64,000 bases of DNA from Spodoptera frugiperda (Eukaryota; Arthropoda; Insecta; Lepidoptera; Noctuidae), in contig NC_064213.1 of assembly GCF_023101765.2 (NCBI RefSeq), positions 4,278,001-4,342,000 of the forward strand, given 5' to 3'. A program made the translations under genes and the position numbers. How positions within the stretch are numbered: the stretch's first letter is position 1; the number at the start of each line of letters is the position of its first letter. The notes below the pieces were generated by a model that saw only the letters and a program-made list of their open reading frames with translations, was not told the origin of the DNA and searched no databases. This document shows positions 21,161 to 35,672 of the stretch, piece by piece.

Positions 21161-23040
21161 TCGTAGTGTGGGGCAATAATTTTCTTAAAATGAAAAAAAA
21201 AAGATTATCTGGTTCCAAAAAATCTGATTCCGATTTGGAGAGGATGGCAAATCTAATATAATGTTCAAATTATAAACTAGTTACGACAATTATACCTATT
21301 ATTTCCAAGTTATTTGTATGAAAACACTAGTAATTTTCCAAAACACAATAAAAACAATACCATAAAATTGGTTCTCGCTTTCTAAAAAGAGTAATTAGGG
21401 GTTTACTCTAACGAAATGAATTAGCACCCGCTGTTATGGCGTTCAAAAACAATATACACATGCTTTTAAGCTAATGGAAACATTTCCCTATGGTAGCGTT
21501 TATTAGTGCACTGGCCTGACTTAGATATTAATCAAAATTAGTTCCTTTTATGTTTTATGCCATAGTTGTTTGAAGGTTTAAAGACTGTGTCCGGAAATTA
21601 AAAACGAAAATAAAACTATTGTTTTACAAAAGTCGTGTCGGTTATTACGGGTTTTTATGTTGTGTAATGGAGTAGAGGGGATTCTAACAGCTTGTGTATA
21701 CATATTGTATTTTGTTTAGTGTAAAGTAAATACCTATATGATATAATAAATAATTTCATTTTTACCTACCTTATTGGTAAAGTGATCGTAAGGGCGACTT
21801 TTTGGGCCGCCACAGCCTATCAAAACCGCTGCAAGTCCTGTAAGCTAGGATCTACAGTAAATACAAACCATGAAAATACCAGAAAATTTAAGTGTCCCAA
21901 GGACATGAATAATCGTCTTGAATCCCGTAACGAAATAAATCAGAAGATATTATTAGAAGAGAAGAAAATAAAATAAAACTAATCGGCGAATTTCGCCAAG
22001 GTGACTGCTGTTAGAGTTGCCTCGGGTTCGTTGTGTTATGTATGACGTTTATATTATTCACAATTAAACATTTTCCAAACTCTGAGGACTGGAAACAAAT
22101 CCAAAAATCCAAAATAATCTAAGCGATGCACCGTTTTAACGAGAAATCGTGAAATAAATCCCTTAAAAGCAGGGTAGGGTTGGCAAAATAAAAAACAGAT
22201 TTGTCAAACCGAACGAAATTAAATGTTGAATCGTGAGATATTTTATTCGAGTCACGGTCCAGTGAATAAAGTGGAATCAAGGCGGTACCATTGAAAACTT
22301 TTTCCGAGTTGGGCTGCTCCGATTATTGCTAGACCGAGTGAAATCGGAAATTGCAAGGACCAAAGGATTCTTACAATCTTGCAAGTACTCGTTACGTATG
22401 TTTCTTAGGGTTGGTTTTAGGATAGATGGTTTAATACAAGGACTTATCTACGCCACCGACCATAATATGAAAGGTAAATTCAAACTTTGATTGCCAACAA
22501 AAATCTGTTGAAGGTAAATTCTCCGATAGTGCCGATCATTTTTGCCTTACAACGGCGTTTAATGTGTTAAGTATTTTTTTGTATATATATTTTTTTATTT
22601 TAGGTACCAATCAAGCCCAAACGTAATTCAGCCTACTAAGTCTGTATGCATGTATTTAAGATTGCTTAAGTGGTCATTCAACTAACGTTAATCCAAATAA
22701 CAATAAAAATACGTACAGGGTAAATACGGAAGGGTGACTGACTGATTAATGACTTACTACTTAACTTTTTCATAGGAACTTAAAATGATACAAATATATT
22801 GTAGTTTTTCTACTTTAATGTTTTTTTCTAAATCTAAGACAGAAATAATATTAGTTTTTATTTTTACCTTTAAAACATATACAATGATATATCTGATGTC
22901 ATTAAGACAATCAAGCGGCATTGTAATTACATCAAACAAAAAATATGGTTTACGAATCAAGATGTATTAAATACCAGTTAAATAAAATTATATGTTTTTG
23001 TCACAGATTTCATGGAAATTACAGTAAGTACTTATAACCC
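21161..23040. other. no gene seen
   Basis: AT-rich. Open frames at 21782-21976 and 22757-22970 have no recognisable domain or splice context. Confidence 0.4.
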
Positions 23041-23166
23041 AGAGCTGCGGACTACCGAATTCACCGAGGCTCCGGTTCAAATTGCAGGAGGAGAAACGAG
23101 GTGGTTTTTAGTCAGTAAGAGTCTGACACTCCCTCTCGGCTGATGATTTTCCCAGCTTAAAAAAGG
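23041..23166 (+). repeat. dispersed repeat family A
   Basis: AGAGCTGCGGACTACC, GAGGCTCCGGTTCAAA, GGTTTTTAGTCAGTAAGAG and TCTGACACTCCCTCTCGGC are present, with a short internal deletion before TGATGATTTTCCC. Confidence 0.8.
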
Positions 23167-23987
23167 AACTTGCAACGTTGCAACCATGTGTATATCTAAC
23201 CAAATGAACACAGTAACCAATCCAACTAAAAATAAACATGGAAATTAACATTTTCGCTGGACACTTAATCTTCATAGAGTGACAGACGCCTCTTGAATAT
23301 TTAACTAAGACGAGATTCCCAACTCGTAATTTCGGTTCGATTCGAAAACTTTCGGGTTTAGCCGGGTTACCAGTATTTTGGTGGTATTCGAATAGTCATT
23401 GAATACAAAAACTTTTTCATTTACGCTCTCGGACGTCGACTGAATAATATATCAACGGTTGGAGGGAGCTTACTGAAATCCTTTTGGATTTTAGGGTTTT
23501 TTTTTTCATTCAGCTTTTCAACTTGAATTAATGACAACTTTACTGTGTCGTTCCCTGAGTCATTTTGTGTACTTTGTTAATTATTATCTTGATGTTTTAA
23601 TCGGGGATTAAGTGTTTTGCAATTAGGGGTCGCAAGATTTATTAACCAGTATTTTCTTTTTGGATTTTTTCCTAGAACCTCAGTGCGTTACTTCTTACTT
23701 GATATATTTGATTTTGATACTGATTTAAATCAACGATTTCACCGAATTGATTTCCAATTCGCTTGAAGAATATAATATTCAACGTATTTCACTGTCAGCA
23801 TAAATTGAAACGGCAACACAAATGAATTAATACAGCAATAATTATACGAATAACTGGAAACGTGACTTGTCAAAGCTACGTTAAGCCTTTCAGTTAATGC
23901 AAACAACATTTCGGAGTAAATATAGAACGAAAATGCATCAAAAGACAGTAAATAATAGGTAGGTAAACATTCATAGTGCCGTCATTA

Positions 23988-24319
23988 AGGGTGCTTTCCA
24001 GACCAGAGATGTGCTATAACGAAGATGTAATAGCTAATCTGTGTAACTATGTGACCGGGTACTGACTGATACTAAACTATACCTACATATAACTACACGA
24101 AAAAGATGCGCAGCTCGAGTATGCAATGTATCGATAGTAGGGAAGCCATCCTTAGCACACATTCATAGCACAGACCTTTCCGTATAAAAAAATAGCTTAG
24201 CTGAGTCCGTTTCTACCAGTGCTAAGCTATGTGTACCAATGAATATGATTGGTGGAAGCCAAACGCCAAATCCACAGCAACGTAGCATAGACAGTATACC
24301 GTTGGTGGAAAAGCACCCT
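23988..24319. mobile_element. MITE family D
   Basis: The ends AGGGTGCTTTCCAGACCAG and TTGGTGGAAAAGCACCCT are terminal inverted repeats. The interior has ATGCAATGTATCGATAGTAG, AGCTTAGCTGAGTCCGTTTC and CCAATGAATATGATTGGTGG, all shared with the inverted copy at 30575-30882. No coding capacity is visible, so this is a non-autonomous DNA element. Confidence 0.75.
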
Positions 24320-24664
24320 AATAGAAATGCTATGCTATAAACTGCTCTCAGTAAATATTTGTCCAATCTTTGACGAAGTTCTGTGCATTTTAAGACTAAA
24401 TAAATAACGTTATAAAATGTCAAAGGGTTTATTTTTTACATTTTGTAAGTATAAATGATAAACTTTGTAGTGCTATAAACAACCTCATATATATTACAAT
24501 CTTATAAAAAAAAACAAAATGTGGTCAAAATTGAGGCTATTCTTACATAGTCAGCAACGCTTTCGAGTCATCATTAGTTTTGCAGCTACTATTTTATAAC
24601 TTTCAATTAGAAAGATCGAAGTGATTGAAGTGACTTTGGTTGTGGGAATAATGTCGACCAATGA

Positions 24665-27631
<2,967 letters not shown>

Positions 27632-27712
27632 TAAGGGAGCTGCGCTTCGGCGCGAATGGATTGACTCGAAGGGAGTAATACCAAGACCTCACAAAAAACC
27701 GACGTGAAATGA
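27632..27712 (+). repeat. family C 5' fragment
   Basis: GGGAGCTGCGCTTCGGCGCG, GGGAGTAATACCAAGACCTC and CCGACGTGAAATGACTG match the 5' portion of family C. Confidence 0.55.
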
Positions 27713-27757
27713 CTGAAGCGGATTTTTATTTGTATAAAATATATTTCTATTATATTT

Positions 27758-27918
27758 TCTCCTGTGTCGTGGGTTACAAACATACAAGTTCACATACACA
27801 TTACACCCAGACCCGAAACAACAATTTTTGGATCATATAAAATCCCCCGTGCGGGTATCAAACCCGCTACACGTTACGTGCAGCTGGTTGCCCATCCACA
27901 TTGCCAATCGTGCAGTCG
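27758..27918 (-). repeat. tRNA-headed SINE family G
   Basis: Read inverted it carries GCGGGTTTGATACCCGC (B-box-like), GTTTCGGGTCTGGGTGTAA and TTTGTAACCCACGACACAGG, like the copy at 20995-21160. Confidence 0.65.
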
Positions 27919-28059
27919 CGCCAAATTGCGTCTTACCTTATCAAAAAGTAAAAACGCTATAAATATCCCTTCATATTGAACCCCGAACTTCTATAAGACA
28001 ACTTTTATAACAAGTAAATTTCATCGAACAAACACTACTCGTACATTGAAAACTTTGCA

Positions 28060-28420
28060 TTTTCTTGAAAGCCCTCCCGGTGCATACTTCAAAACATTCA
28101 ATCGTCAATCCTCTTATAACTTAACTCCTCAACTCCTTTCTTCCTTAACAAATATAACTTTTTCGAAACTATTCCACCGTTAATAATCTTCTTCGGGAAC
28201 ATCGTTAAGGTATTACACCACCTTTTCCAATACAATACGGCCTTACAAAGTACTAGCCGGTCTTAGGTCTGGCAAAGCCGTAATGCCGGCTTACTTACTT
28301 TCGACCTGGCTTTTAGACTAGTTCCGCTTTCTCAGCACCTTTCAGTTTCAGAGCTTTGCTTACCTTGTCCAACATTTTTATTCACAAAGACGCGAGCGTT
28401 CAGCGGGTGACTACTAGTTT
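28060..28420. other. pyrimidine-rich, G-poor non-coding stretch
   Basis: The + strand is unusually rich in C and T (for example CTCCTCAACTCCTTTCTTCC) with few G until about 28250. No gene or repeat was recognised. It may be an old repeat or a transcribed non-coding region. Confidence 0.25.
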
Positions 28421-28531
28421 GGAAAGGTGAGAAGAATTTTCGTACGGTCTCACTGTGGTTATGTAATTTATTTTATTTTAGTTAAAATAATGCTTTTATT
28501 TAATTATGCTATGTAGCTATGCTTTTTTTAG

Positions 28532-28672
28532 AAGGGGAAATTTATGCAATGACTTCTCCCGCCTTGGGCGAGACGAGAGGCAGTCAAACTCTTACTGACT
28601 AAAAACCACCCCGTTCCTACTTTTGGTTTTCTAGCCAGACCCCCGGTATACCCGCTAGGTAATCCGCATGCT
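28532..28672 (-). repeat. dispersed repeat family A
   Basis: Inverted copy with GACTTCTCCCGCCTTGGGCG, CTCTTACTGACTAAAAACCA, CCCCGTTCCTACTTTTGG and CCGCTAGGTAATCCGC. It directly abuts a MITE D fragment. Confidence 0.8.
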
Positions 28673-28811
28673 GCGAGCATATTATGATAGCGAAGGAGTG
28701 AAACTATGTGTCCGTTTCCACTGATACGAAACTTTGAAGCGGTGCGAGTAAAATATGATATGAAGATGCGCCGCTGCAAAGTAGCACATCTGTGGTGAAA
28801 ATACACCCTAA
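28673..28811. mobile_element. MITE family D fragment
   Basis: Shares GTGTCCGTTTCCACTGATAC, AGTAGCACATCTGTGGTGAA and an AATACACCCT end with the MITE at 23988-24319. One end is missing, cut off by the neighbouring family A copy. Confidence 0.55.
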
Positions 28812-29160
28812 CAGTGGTTTCTACTCTATTGGTTTTTGAATTTTCATAATAGTGCTAGTTAATACATATATCGATAATACAAGTGAAGTCAGAGTAGTAA
28901 GGTAATATTTTTTTTACACAGAAAGAAGCATACAAATATAATTCTATTTCTGTAGGGTATAAGAATCAATTTACGTTAGTGCTGTTTTATCGATACATCA
29001 AAGTGTAACATTTTCTTGACAGTTATCGATGTGTTTGCCATGTATACTAGTGTCGCTAGTGTTCTGCTTTGATTAAATACTTTGATATATCAATTTGTGT
29101 GTTTTTTTCTGGTCAGAAGGTATATTTTAATCAAAGTATGTAAGTTTATGACTGCCTTCT

Positions 29161-29325
29161 TTGGTCGAGTGGTGGAATTGTACCCAGTATGGCAATAGGC
29201 TCACCCCCTGTTACATGTGACTTATAACACAAATGATAGAAAGTAGGTGTACATTGTACAGTGGCATTACGTGCCGTAATGTGCACCTCTGCCTATCGCT
29301 TCGGGGATAAAAGGCGTGACGTTGA
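29161..29325 (+). repeat. family B SINE, internally deleted
   Basis: TTGGTCGAGTGGT of the tRNA-like head is joined directly to GAATTGTACCCAGTATGGCA. GCATTACGTGCCGTAATGTG and CGCTTCGGGGATAAAAGGCG follow. The middle of the head region is missing. Confidence 0.7.
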
Positions 29326-29332
29326 CAGAGTT

Positions 29333-29372
29333 ATTCCGTGCAGGAATCGAACCCGCTACACGTTGCGCGGCA
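29333..29372 (-). repeat. SINE family G head fragment
   Basis: CGTGCAGGAATCGAACCCGC and TACACGTTGCGCGGCAG form the inverted tRNA-like head (B box GGTTCGATTCC) of family G. It is attached to the end of a family B copy, a composite of two SINEs. Confidence 0.5.
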
Positions 29373-29889
29373 GTTTTTAGTCAGCAGAAATTAAATAATT
29401 TACAATAAGACATCGTAGCACCCTCAAAATACAAAGCCTAAAAACTAAAAAATAGGCAAAATATTCGAACAATTTCTATTCTCATGGACCACGTAACATT
29501 GTCTACAAAACTCAACAAAGCTGAGAGTTTCTTGAATTCACTCGTTACCTCCGAAAGTTACGGGCACCGCAAACTACTTGTCTGGATGTTTACATTTTTA
29601 ACTAGACCGACATTACTCGACTATTTTTATTGTTACCTTCTTTGTTCCAAATAGACCTACGCATTTCTGGGTAAATGTGTGTGGTCTGTATTTAGAAGTT
29701 TTTACTTCCACGAAATGTAAGGTGTTCTAAAAGTATCTGCCACGGTTCTAATGGGATGTAGATGAGGAGGAGGCATGATGTTGTGTTTCAAGATTACAAT
29801 AGTGAAGAAATTTGGCACCGCGGGCCAGTTAATTCAATTTGAGAATGTATGTTCTGAAGTTAAATAAACATTGACATTTGGTGTTTCTG

Positions 29890-29972
29890 GCCGCCCGTGG
29901 ATCCACGGGCGGCTGCACTAACTTACCATCAGATGATGCGTGAGATCCTTTACTGGCTTATACCATAAAAAA
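29890..29972 (+). repeat. family C 3' end with a 24-nt perfect palindrome
   Basis: The A-tailed 3' end (CTTACCATCAGATGATG...GGCTTATACCATAAAAAA) is recognisable. Where other copies read GGTGTCCATGGGCGGC, this one has a perfect palindrome at 29890-29913 (GCCGCCCGTGGA mirrored). Confidence 0.6.
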
Positions 29973-30574
29973 TCTTAGTTACCTTCCTTAAACTTTGAAT
30001 GAGTTTGGTGAAAATATGCCTAAGAATTTTGCGTAGTTAGATATCAAGCCGAAATATTTCGTGCTACGAATGGCTACGAGCTACGAACTTGCTACGAGAC
30101 GGTACAGAGTTATATAGTTTATTTTAAGATCACACGTTTATTAAAAATATATTTGCATAATTCAAATGTAAATTTAGAAGTTCTGAATGATAAAAAAAAT
30201 AAGCCTTTTTAATCAACCTACTAAAATATAATACCATTTCTGTTTTATCAATTTCATCCGAACCAAATAACTATTAACTGGGGCCACAAATATTTGATTC
30301 GTGCGAGAATTGATACCACAGAGAAACAGTGCAAAAGCCAATACCTCAGTCACTAACCGCGCCGCTATAAACCAATCCGTTTTTATTTATTTTTTTATAA
30401 AAAATCTATAAAATATTGTTATTCGTTTTTCACACAGGCAATATAGGCCGTACCACAGAGGTTACTAGTTTTATTAACTTCTAGGTTTTGGTGGTGCCGA
30501 CTGCATTTTTATCTCACGAATGCTGTACAATGTAGTATTTAAAATACGAAAAGATTGAGCGCGTCACTACCTTA

Positions 30575-30882
30575 AGGATGTTTTTTCACCAGAGATGTGC
30601 TATGCTACGTTACTGTGAATGCGTTTGGCTTCCACCAATCGTATTTATTGGTACACATAGCTTGGCACTGGTGGAAACGGACTCAGCTAAGCTTTGTTTT
30701 TATATGGAAAGATGCGTGCTACGATAGCTTCCCTACTATCGATACATTGCATACTTGAGCTTCGCAACTTCCTCTCACAACTGCATAGCTTAGTATCGGG
30801 GAACGGTCACATAGTTTCACAGATTAGCTATTACATCTTCGTAGCATAGCTATGTAACACATCTCTGGTGGAAAAGGACTCT
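30575..30882. mobile_element. MITE family D, opposite orientation
   Basis: TTTTTTCACCAGAGATGTGC at the left pairs with ACACATCTCTGGTGGAAAAG at the right. The interior holds CTATCGATACATTGCATAC and AGCTTGGCACTGGTGGAAAC. It is inverted relative to 23988-24319. Confidence 0.75.
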
Positions 30883-31421
30883 AAAATCTATAATCTATTT
30901 TACATTCTTAATTCTCACTAATCTGATACATAGCGACTATACAGATATTCTGAAACAAGTTCTTAATCTCTTAAATGCAATGCACGCAAAGACAGATTGT
31001 TAAAATCCACATTTAACCAGTAAACCCATAAAGTATTTCATACTGCTCAGTTGTCTATAAAACGTCAACGTGAGACAGTGACGTACGCGGATCGCGTGTC
31101 TAAGTGCGATGTATCACTAGGGGGGAAGGGGGGCAGAAAAACGTCCCTCTACTTAAGACATTGGACTGCGGCCTTGTTTGCCACCTTTGGATAAGTTCCG
31201 GTTAGGTTTTGTAGTGTATATTACTATTATGTCTTATGTACATATATTTGTATTAGCTTAATTTTCGAAAATTTTAAGTAATTGGACGATCTAAAATTAT
31301 TATGAGTATAGGAACACCCCTTGTATGCAGGTTGCTTAGGAATAAAGACAGCCTTATAACATAGAAATGGAAGCAAAAATAAATAAAAGTGTTATGGAAT
31401 CATGCACTTATCCCGCTGCCT
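30883..31421. other. no gene seen
   Basis: A slightly GC-richer patch at 31070-31150 contains GTGACGTACGCGGATCGCG and a G run. No open frame or repeat was assigned. Confidence 0.4.
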
Positions 31422-31567
31422 AATCCGGAGCTGCGGATAATGTAACAGGCCACTGGGGCTCCTGTTCAAAGCTGAAGGAACGGGTTGGTTTTTAGTAAGT
31501 AAAGTCTAACCCTCCCTCTCGCCTCACCGAAGGCGGAAGTGATTAAATGATTTTCCCCCTCAAAAAA
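31422..31567 (+). repeat. dispersed repeat family A
   Basis: AATCCGGAGCTGCGGATAA, CTGGGGCTCCTGTTCAAAG, GGTTGGTTTTTAGTAAGTAA, CCTCCCTCTCGCCTCACCGA and GATTTTCCCCCT. Nearly full length. Confidence 0.75.
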
Positions 31568-32699
31568 ATCTCTCTGCCTAATCCTTTGGGGTAAAAACAC
31601 TAATGTTATTACTAATAATATATCTAAAAAATAAGCCATAAAAAAACACAAGGACAGTAAAGTATCATAACAAAACGAGACCAATATATTTTACACAGGT
31701 ACAACAAGAATACGTGTTCCTTTTACAGCCATCTTTAAAATCAAATAAACATGAGTAGGAAGCCGTTGTAAAATAGACGCCTCTATTCTACATGCAACCT
31801 CTGGATAGGAAAGGCCATAAAAGTCGCCCCGTTACCCCAGTGGAAGGCAGTAAAAGATACACTTTCGGTTATTCGCTAGCTAAGGTCCTGGATCACAAAT
31901 AATAGGTAATTGAATTTATTGTGCAGGAACGGTGATGTCATAAAAGTAGATATTTTTGGTGAAATTGTTGATGGGATAAGAAGGTAAGATGGGTGAGTGG
32001 TTCTTTCAAACTAGGACAAATTTTGTAGGAGACTAGATTTTTGTTTTGAGTTTGTCAGCTGCTCCTATAAGTACGGTACCATATTTGTATGACATAACCG
32101 AAAGTTAGCATTTTAGTTTTACCTCTTGTAAGAGTAATATTTTACTACACCATTTTATTTCTGTTCTGCCAAAACAACCTTGAAATCCTCTTAATAAACC
32201 AAGAGCTTCCCTTAATAAATAAATGATATCTCAAACCACCTTCAATCAAAACCACTTAAATATAAAGACGAACCGCACTACGCCTCCAAGATTACAGCCA
32301 AACATTTCAGTACTTTGTATTCAATTCCTAACATTCATCCCTGCTTCTTAAATAATTTAGAACCCTGTGTACTCCCAAATTTCCAGGGCTATAAAACGGT
32401 ACACAAAAGCAACGTGGCTGAATGAGGTATCCATCCATCTTATCATGTTGGGAGGTTTACGCGACGGGGACATGGCCGCGTAAACTGGAGAGCAACGATA
32501 TCTAGACACGAAGATCGACGAAGCTGGAAGAGTGGTTTAATTGGACATTTTTTGTGGGCTTCTCATTGTTGTTGTACGTACTAAGTACAGATTAAAGAAC
32601 ATAAACCGCACATCTTTTACTTAGCAATTAAATTCTCATTTAAATTTGAACTTTAAATCATATGTCGTATGATATGTTTCATAACGTCAATAAAAAAAC
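31568..32699. other. no gene seen
   Basis: No domain-bearing frame. Around 32160-32400 the + strand is A/C-rich and G-poor. A patch near 32460-32520 (GGGGACATGGCCGCG) is GC-richer. Confidence 0.35.
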
Positions 32700-32906
32700 C
32701 GATGGTGTTGGTGGTGGTGACTAGCGCACAGTCATTGAAGCGCCTGCGCACTTTCAGCGTTCGGACGGCACGCTGGAAGCGTACCGGCTAGGTGCTCTCG
32801 CCAACAGTGAGCCTCCTGCCAGGCGCGAATGAAACATCGTTGCATCGCATTGTTCGCCGTCGGCGCACCGACTCCTAACTCGCACCTCACGGGCGACGCA
32901 CCGTAA
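32700..32906 (+). promoter_or_regulatory. GC-rich island, candidate promoter with first exon
   Basis: About 200 bases of clearly higher GC in an AT-rich context. GCGCCTGCGCAC (inverted GTGCGCAGGCGC) closely fits the palindromic site bound by NRF-1/Ewg proteins, which is common at animal promoters. Initiator-like CAGTCATT and TTTCAGCG are nearby. A donor-like CACC/GTAAGC lies at 32902/32903. An ATG at 32829 opens 25 codons (MKHRCIALFAVGA...) that end at TAA just across that donor. This could be the start of a gene whose coding exons lie outside the window, on either strand. Confidence 0.35.
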
Positions 32907-33991
32907 GCAGCCGTTATTTGTTGACGTTGTGACCTATAATTCTGTTACGTTTCTGTTATTCTTTTAATTTGATTTCATTTGACGAATTGCATTTCAGTTT
33001 TCATTTTTGGGATAATCAATTAATCAATTAATGACCTTTCAAATTTTGATTTAGGTAAGGAATCGCTTTCTTTGCAGCAGTTAGCAACACAAATCATTCA
33101 TTATAAGTCCATTTAATAATAATCATATAAAACTATTAACCGATATCAATCAGAAGTAATCAAATATGATTTGAGTCGAAACGACCGTAATCCGAGAATG
33201 GGTTGCAAAACATTTTCCCATATCCAAACTTTCTTTAATCCATACTCCCGGTATTGTTTCGCAAAGTAGCATGTACCGTGTCACGATAAGGCGAACCGAG
33301 CCCGTCGGGACTTCGATAAGATTCGTCAATGCGTCGAAGAATCGTCGCACCGCAAAAACAGGGGTAAGCTAACGTCTGACATTTTTTTCTGTGGAAAGGA
33401 CCGCCTTGGGAAATCATTGACACATTTTATGTCGGTTTAGAGCATATTTTTTGGTATTTTTATTTTATTTTTGGAGATAGGATTGTTTTTGAAGCAAGGT
33501 ATACACCTTGAGAGATTTAAAATAAAAAAATAATACAACGGGCACGTCTCGTTTCTCAAATTACAATCAAGCCCCAACTGTAATACATTTACTTTGTTCC
33601 TCTAATTCCGCATCAAAAGTACTAAGGCTTCAGCTTCGACCGAAATAAATCTAACCACCGGCCAATAAGTCAAAGCCCCACGAATCCTTACAATCGAATG
33701 AACGCCAAAGAACACAGATCAATACAAGTCCAGCGCAGTCAACCCGATTAAACAGTGTAAAAAGCTAAAGCTTTACAAAAAGGCGAAACTGGCTGGCTTA
33801 GACAATACGTCGCGTTAGCCGCCGGCCTCAGGCACAAAACTTTTTCTCCCCTACCATTCAGTTTTTTTCTCTCGTTTTGTCAATTCAAAGTTACACAGGC
33901 AATGTCCAACAATCCGCCTGGTCTCGAGTGTCGGGTAAAGTCGACAATGTTACTTCCTACAGATGGATTTTTACAATTTTGTAGAACTAGC
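32907..33991. other. no gene seen
   Basis: AT-rich next to the GC island. A GC-richer patch with GCCGCCGGCCTCAGGC lies at about 33815-33835. The minus-strand frames at 33150-33423 have no recognisable domain. Confidence 0.35.
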
Positions 33992-33998
33992 AAATAGG

Positions 33999-34340
33999 CA
34001 ACCACACGCCTTTTATCCCCGAAGGGGTAGGCAGAGGCGCACATTACGGCACGTAATGCCGCTATACAATGTACACCTACATTTCACCCCACACATGTTA
34101 TAAGCCTTGCTATGGGCGGCGTTGATCGCTTTTCATCAGGTGATACGCCGGCTCGTTTGCCTCCTATTCCATAAAAAAGTCCCATGTAAAAGAGGGTGAG
34201 CCTATTGCAATATACTGGGCACAATTTCAGACTCCGTGCTACTACTGAGAAATTTTCGAAAAACCGAAAAAAGCTCAGTAATATTTTGCCCGACCCGAGA
34301 ACCCTTGTCTGGCAGTCGAACTTGCGACCACTCGACTAGA
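33999..34340 (-). repeat. family B SINE interrupted by a family C insertion
   Basis: The inverted copy runs from ACGCCTTTTATCCCCGAAGG through GCACGTAATGCCGC and ATACTGGGCACAATTTCAG to TTGCGACCACTCGAC of the tRNA-like head. It is split at 34104/34180 by a 75-bp family C 3' fragment. Confidence 0.8.
34105..34179 (+). mobile_element. family C 3' fragment nested in a family B SINE
   Basis: TATGGGCGGCGTTGATCGC to CTCCTATTCCATAAAAAAG. Removing it restores the family B phrase ATAAG/TCCCATG seen in other copies. The 5'-truncated form and A-rich 3' end indicate insertion by reverse transcription of an A-tailed RNA. Confidence 0.7.
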
Positions 34341-34785
34341 AGCAAATAACTAGCAAGTAGAAGAACACATTAAACACAGTTCTCTATTCTGTAACAAAAA
34401 TCTGTCAGAATTAATTCACTAATACTGTTTAGATAGCATTAAATAAAGTCAGAACAATACTCCCTTGTGTTCTGGTCCTTTATTTTGACAAAAAAGACAC
34501 AAAGGAAACCTAATCTCATCAATTCAGCCAGTGGCAGTGCCCTTGTTATAAAAATAAGGACAAATTTTCTAGAATTCTTTTTTTTCAAACTGATGTGATT
34601 GAATAGGAAAGAAATAGTTGACATTGATAATGAAGAATGATGAGTATTTGTATCCCTAATGGTTTGTTTTTTTTTTTTTTGTTACGATAAACAAGTTCGT
34701 ATTTATTTATAGACCAAATTTCGAGAAATAATTTAATGGTTATGTAAACGGAATAAATGGAATATGGAATGAATGGTTAAAAAAG

Positions 34786-35080
34786 TAAGTGTAGGAGAGC
34801 CATGCTTCGGAGTCGAATGGGCCGGGTCGACCGGAGTGATACCACGGGCTCACAGAAAACCGACGTGAAACAACACTTACGTTTTGTGAGTAAGGTTACC
34901 AGAGACCCAATAACCTCTCTTTCCAATCTACCCAATCCCCAACGACTCTTAAATTCCTAACCCCTAAAAGGCTGCCAACACACTTCTAATGCCTCTGGTG
35001 TTTCGGGTGTCCATAGGCGGCAACGGTTGCTTGCTATCAGGTGATCCGTCTACTCGTTTACCAGCTTAAACCACAAAAAA
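34786..35080 (+). mobile_element. family C retroposon, full length
   Basis: Complete copy: GAGAGCCATGCTTCGG, GGGTCGACCGGAGTGATACC, ACAGAAAACCGACGTGAAAC, TTAAATTCCTAACCCCTAAA, GCCTCTGGTGTTTCGGGTGT and ATCAGGTGATCCGTC, with end CCACAAAAAA. About 295 bp, non-coding. Confidence 0.75.
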
Positions 35081-35446
35081 GAAAAACGGAAAGTTACATG
35101 CTAAAATGAAACCGCTTCTCTTAAGACCTTCGCTACTAAGCATAATATGAAAGATACTGCACCAAAGGAAATTTTAAGAAAGAATTATGTAAGGAAAGTA
35201 AGTATTCAAAGAGACAAGCTCTGTGTAAACGCTAACACACGAGGGAAATGAAAACGTCAGTAGAACTAGCATAGAGGGCGCTAGACGTCAAGAAATGAGG
35301 TGGCGAGATGCGGAGTACAATGTAAGGGTATAAAATTAGGATCAAGATAAATTTTAATGTCCGCTGTGGTTGGTAGCAGTTGAAGAATACGACGTTAGTT
35401 GTTGGTATACGGAATTTATGCAATGTCTGTGTATTCTACTTCAGTA

Positions 35447-35475
35447 CACTTAGTACGAGTTTGCTTTACGTTTAA
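35447..35475. repeat. half of palindromic MITE F
   Basis: CTTAGTACGAGTTTGCTTTA followed by CGTTTAAAA equals one arm of the family F foldback at 16033-16176. No partner arm follows, so this is a solo end. Confidence 0.5.
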
Positions 35476-35555
35476 AATACAGTAGGATTGCAGTATTAAT
35501 ATTTGAAACCATCATGTAATAAACACGAAATTTGAAACAGTACATTCATTTAATA

Positions 35556-35672
35556 AGGTAAACGAGCAAACGAATCACCTGATAGTAAGCAATCGCCGCC
35601 GCCTATGGGCACCTAAAGCACCAGAGACTTTACAAGTGCGTTGCCGGTGGAACACTTTAACTTTTGAAGGGT
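35556..35672 (-). repeat. family C 3' part
   Basis: The inverted copy GGTAAACGAGCAAACGAATC, GTAAGCAATCGCCGCCGCC and AAGCACCAGAGACTTTACAA diverges beyond TTTTGAAGGG. Confidence 0.7.
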
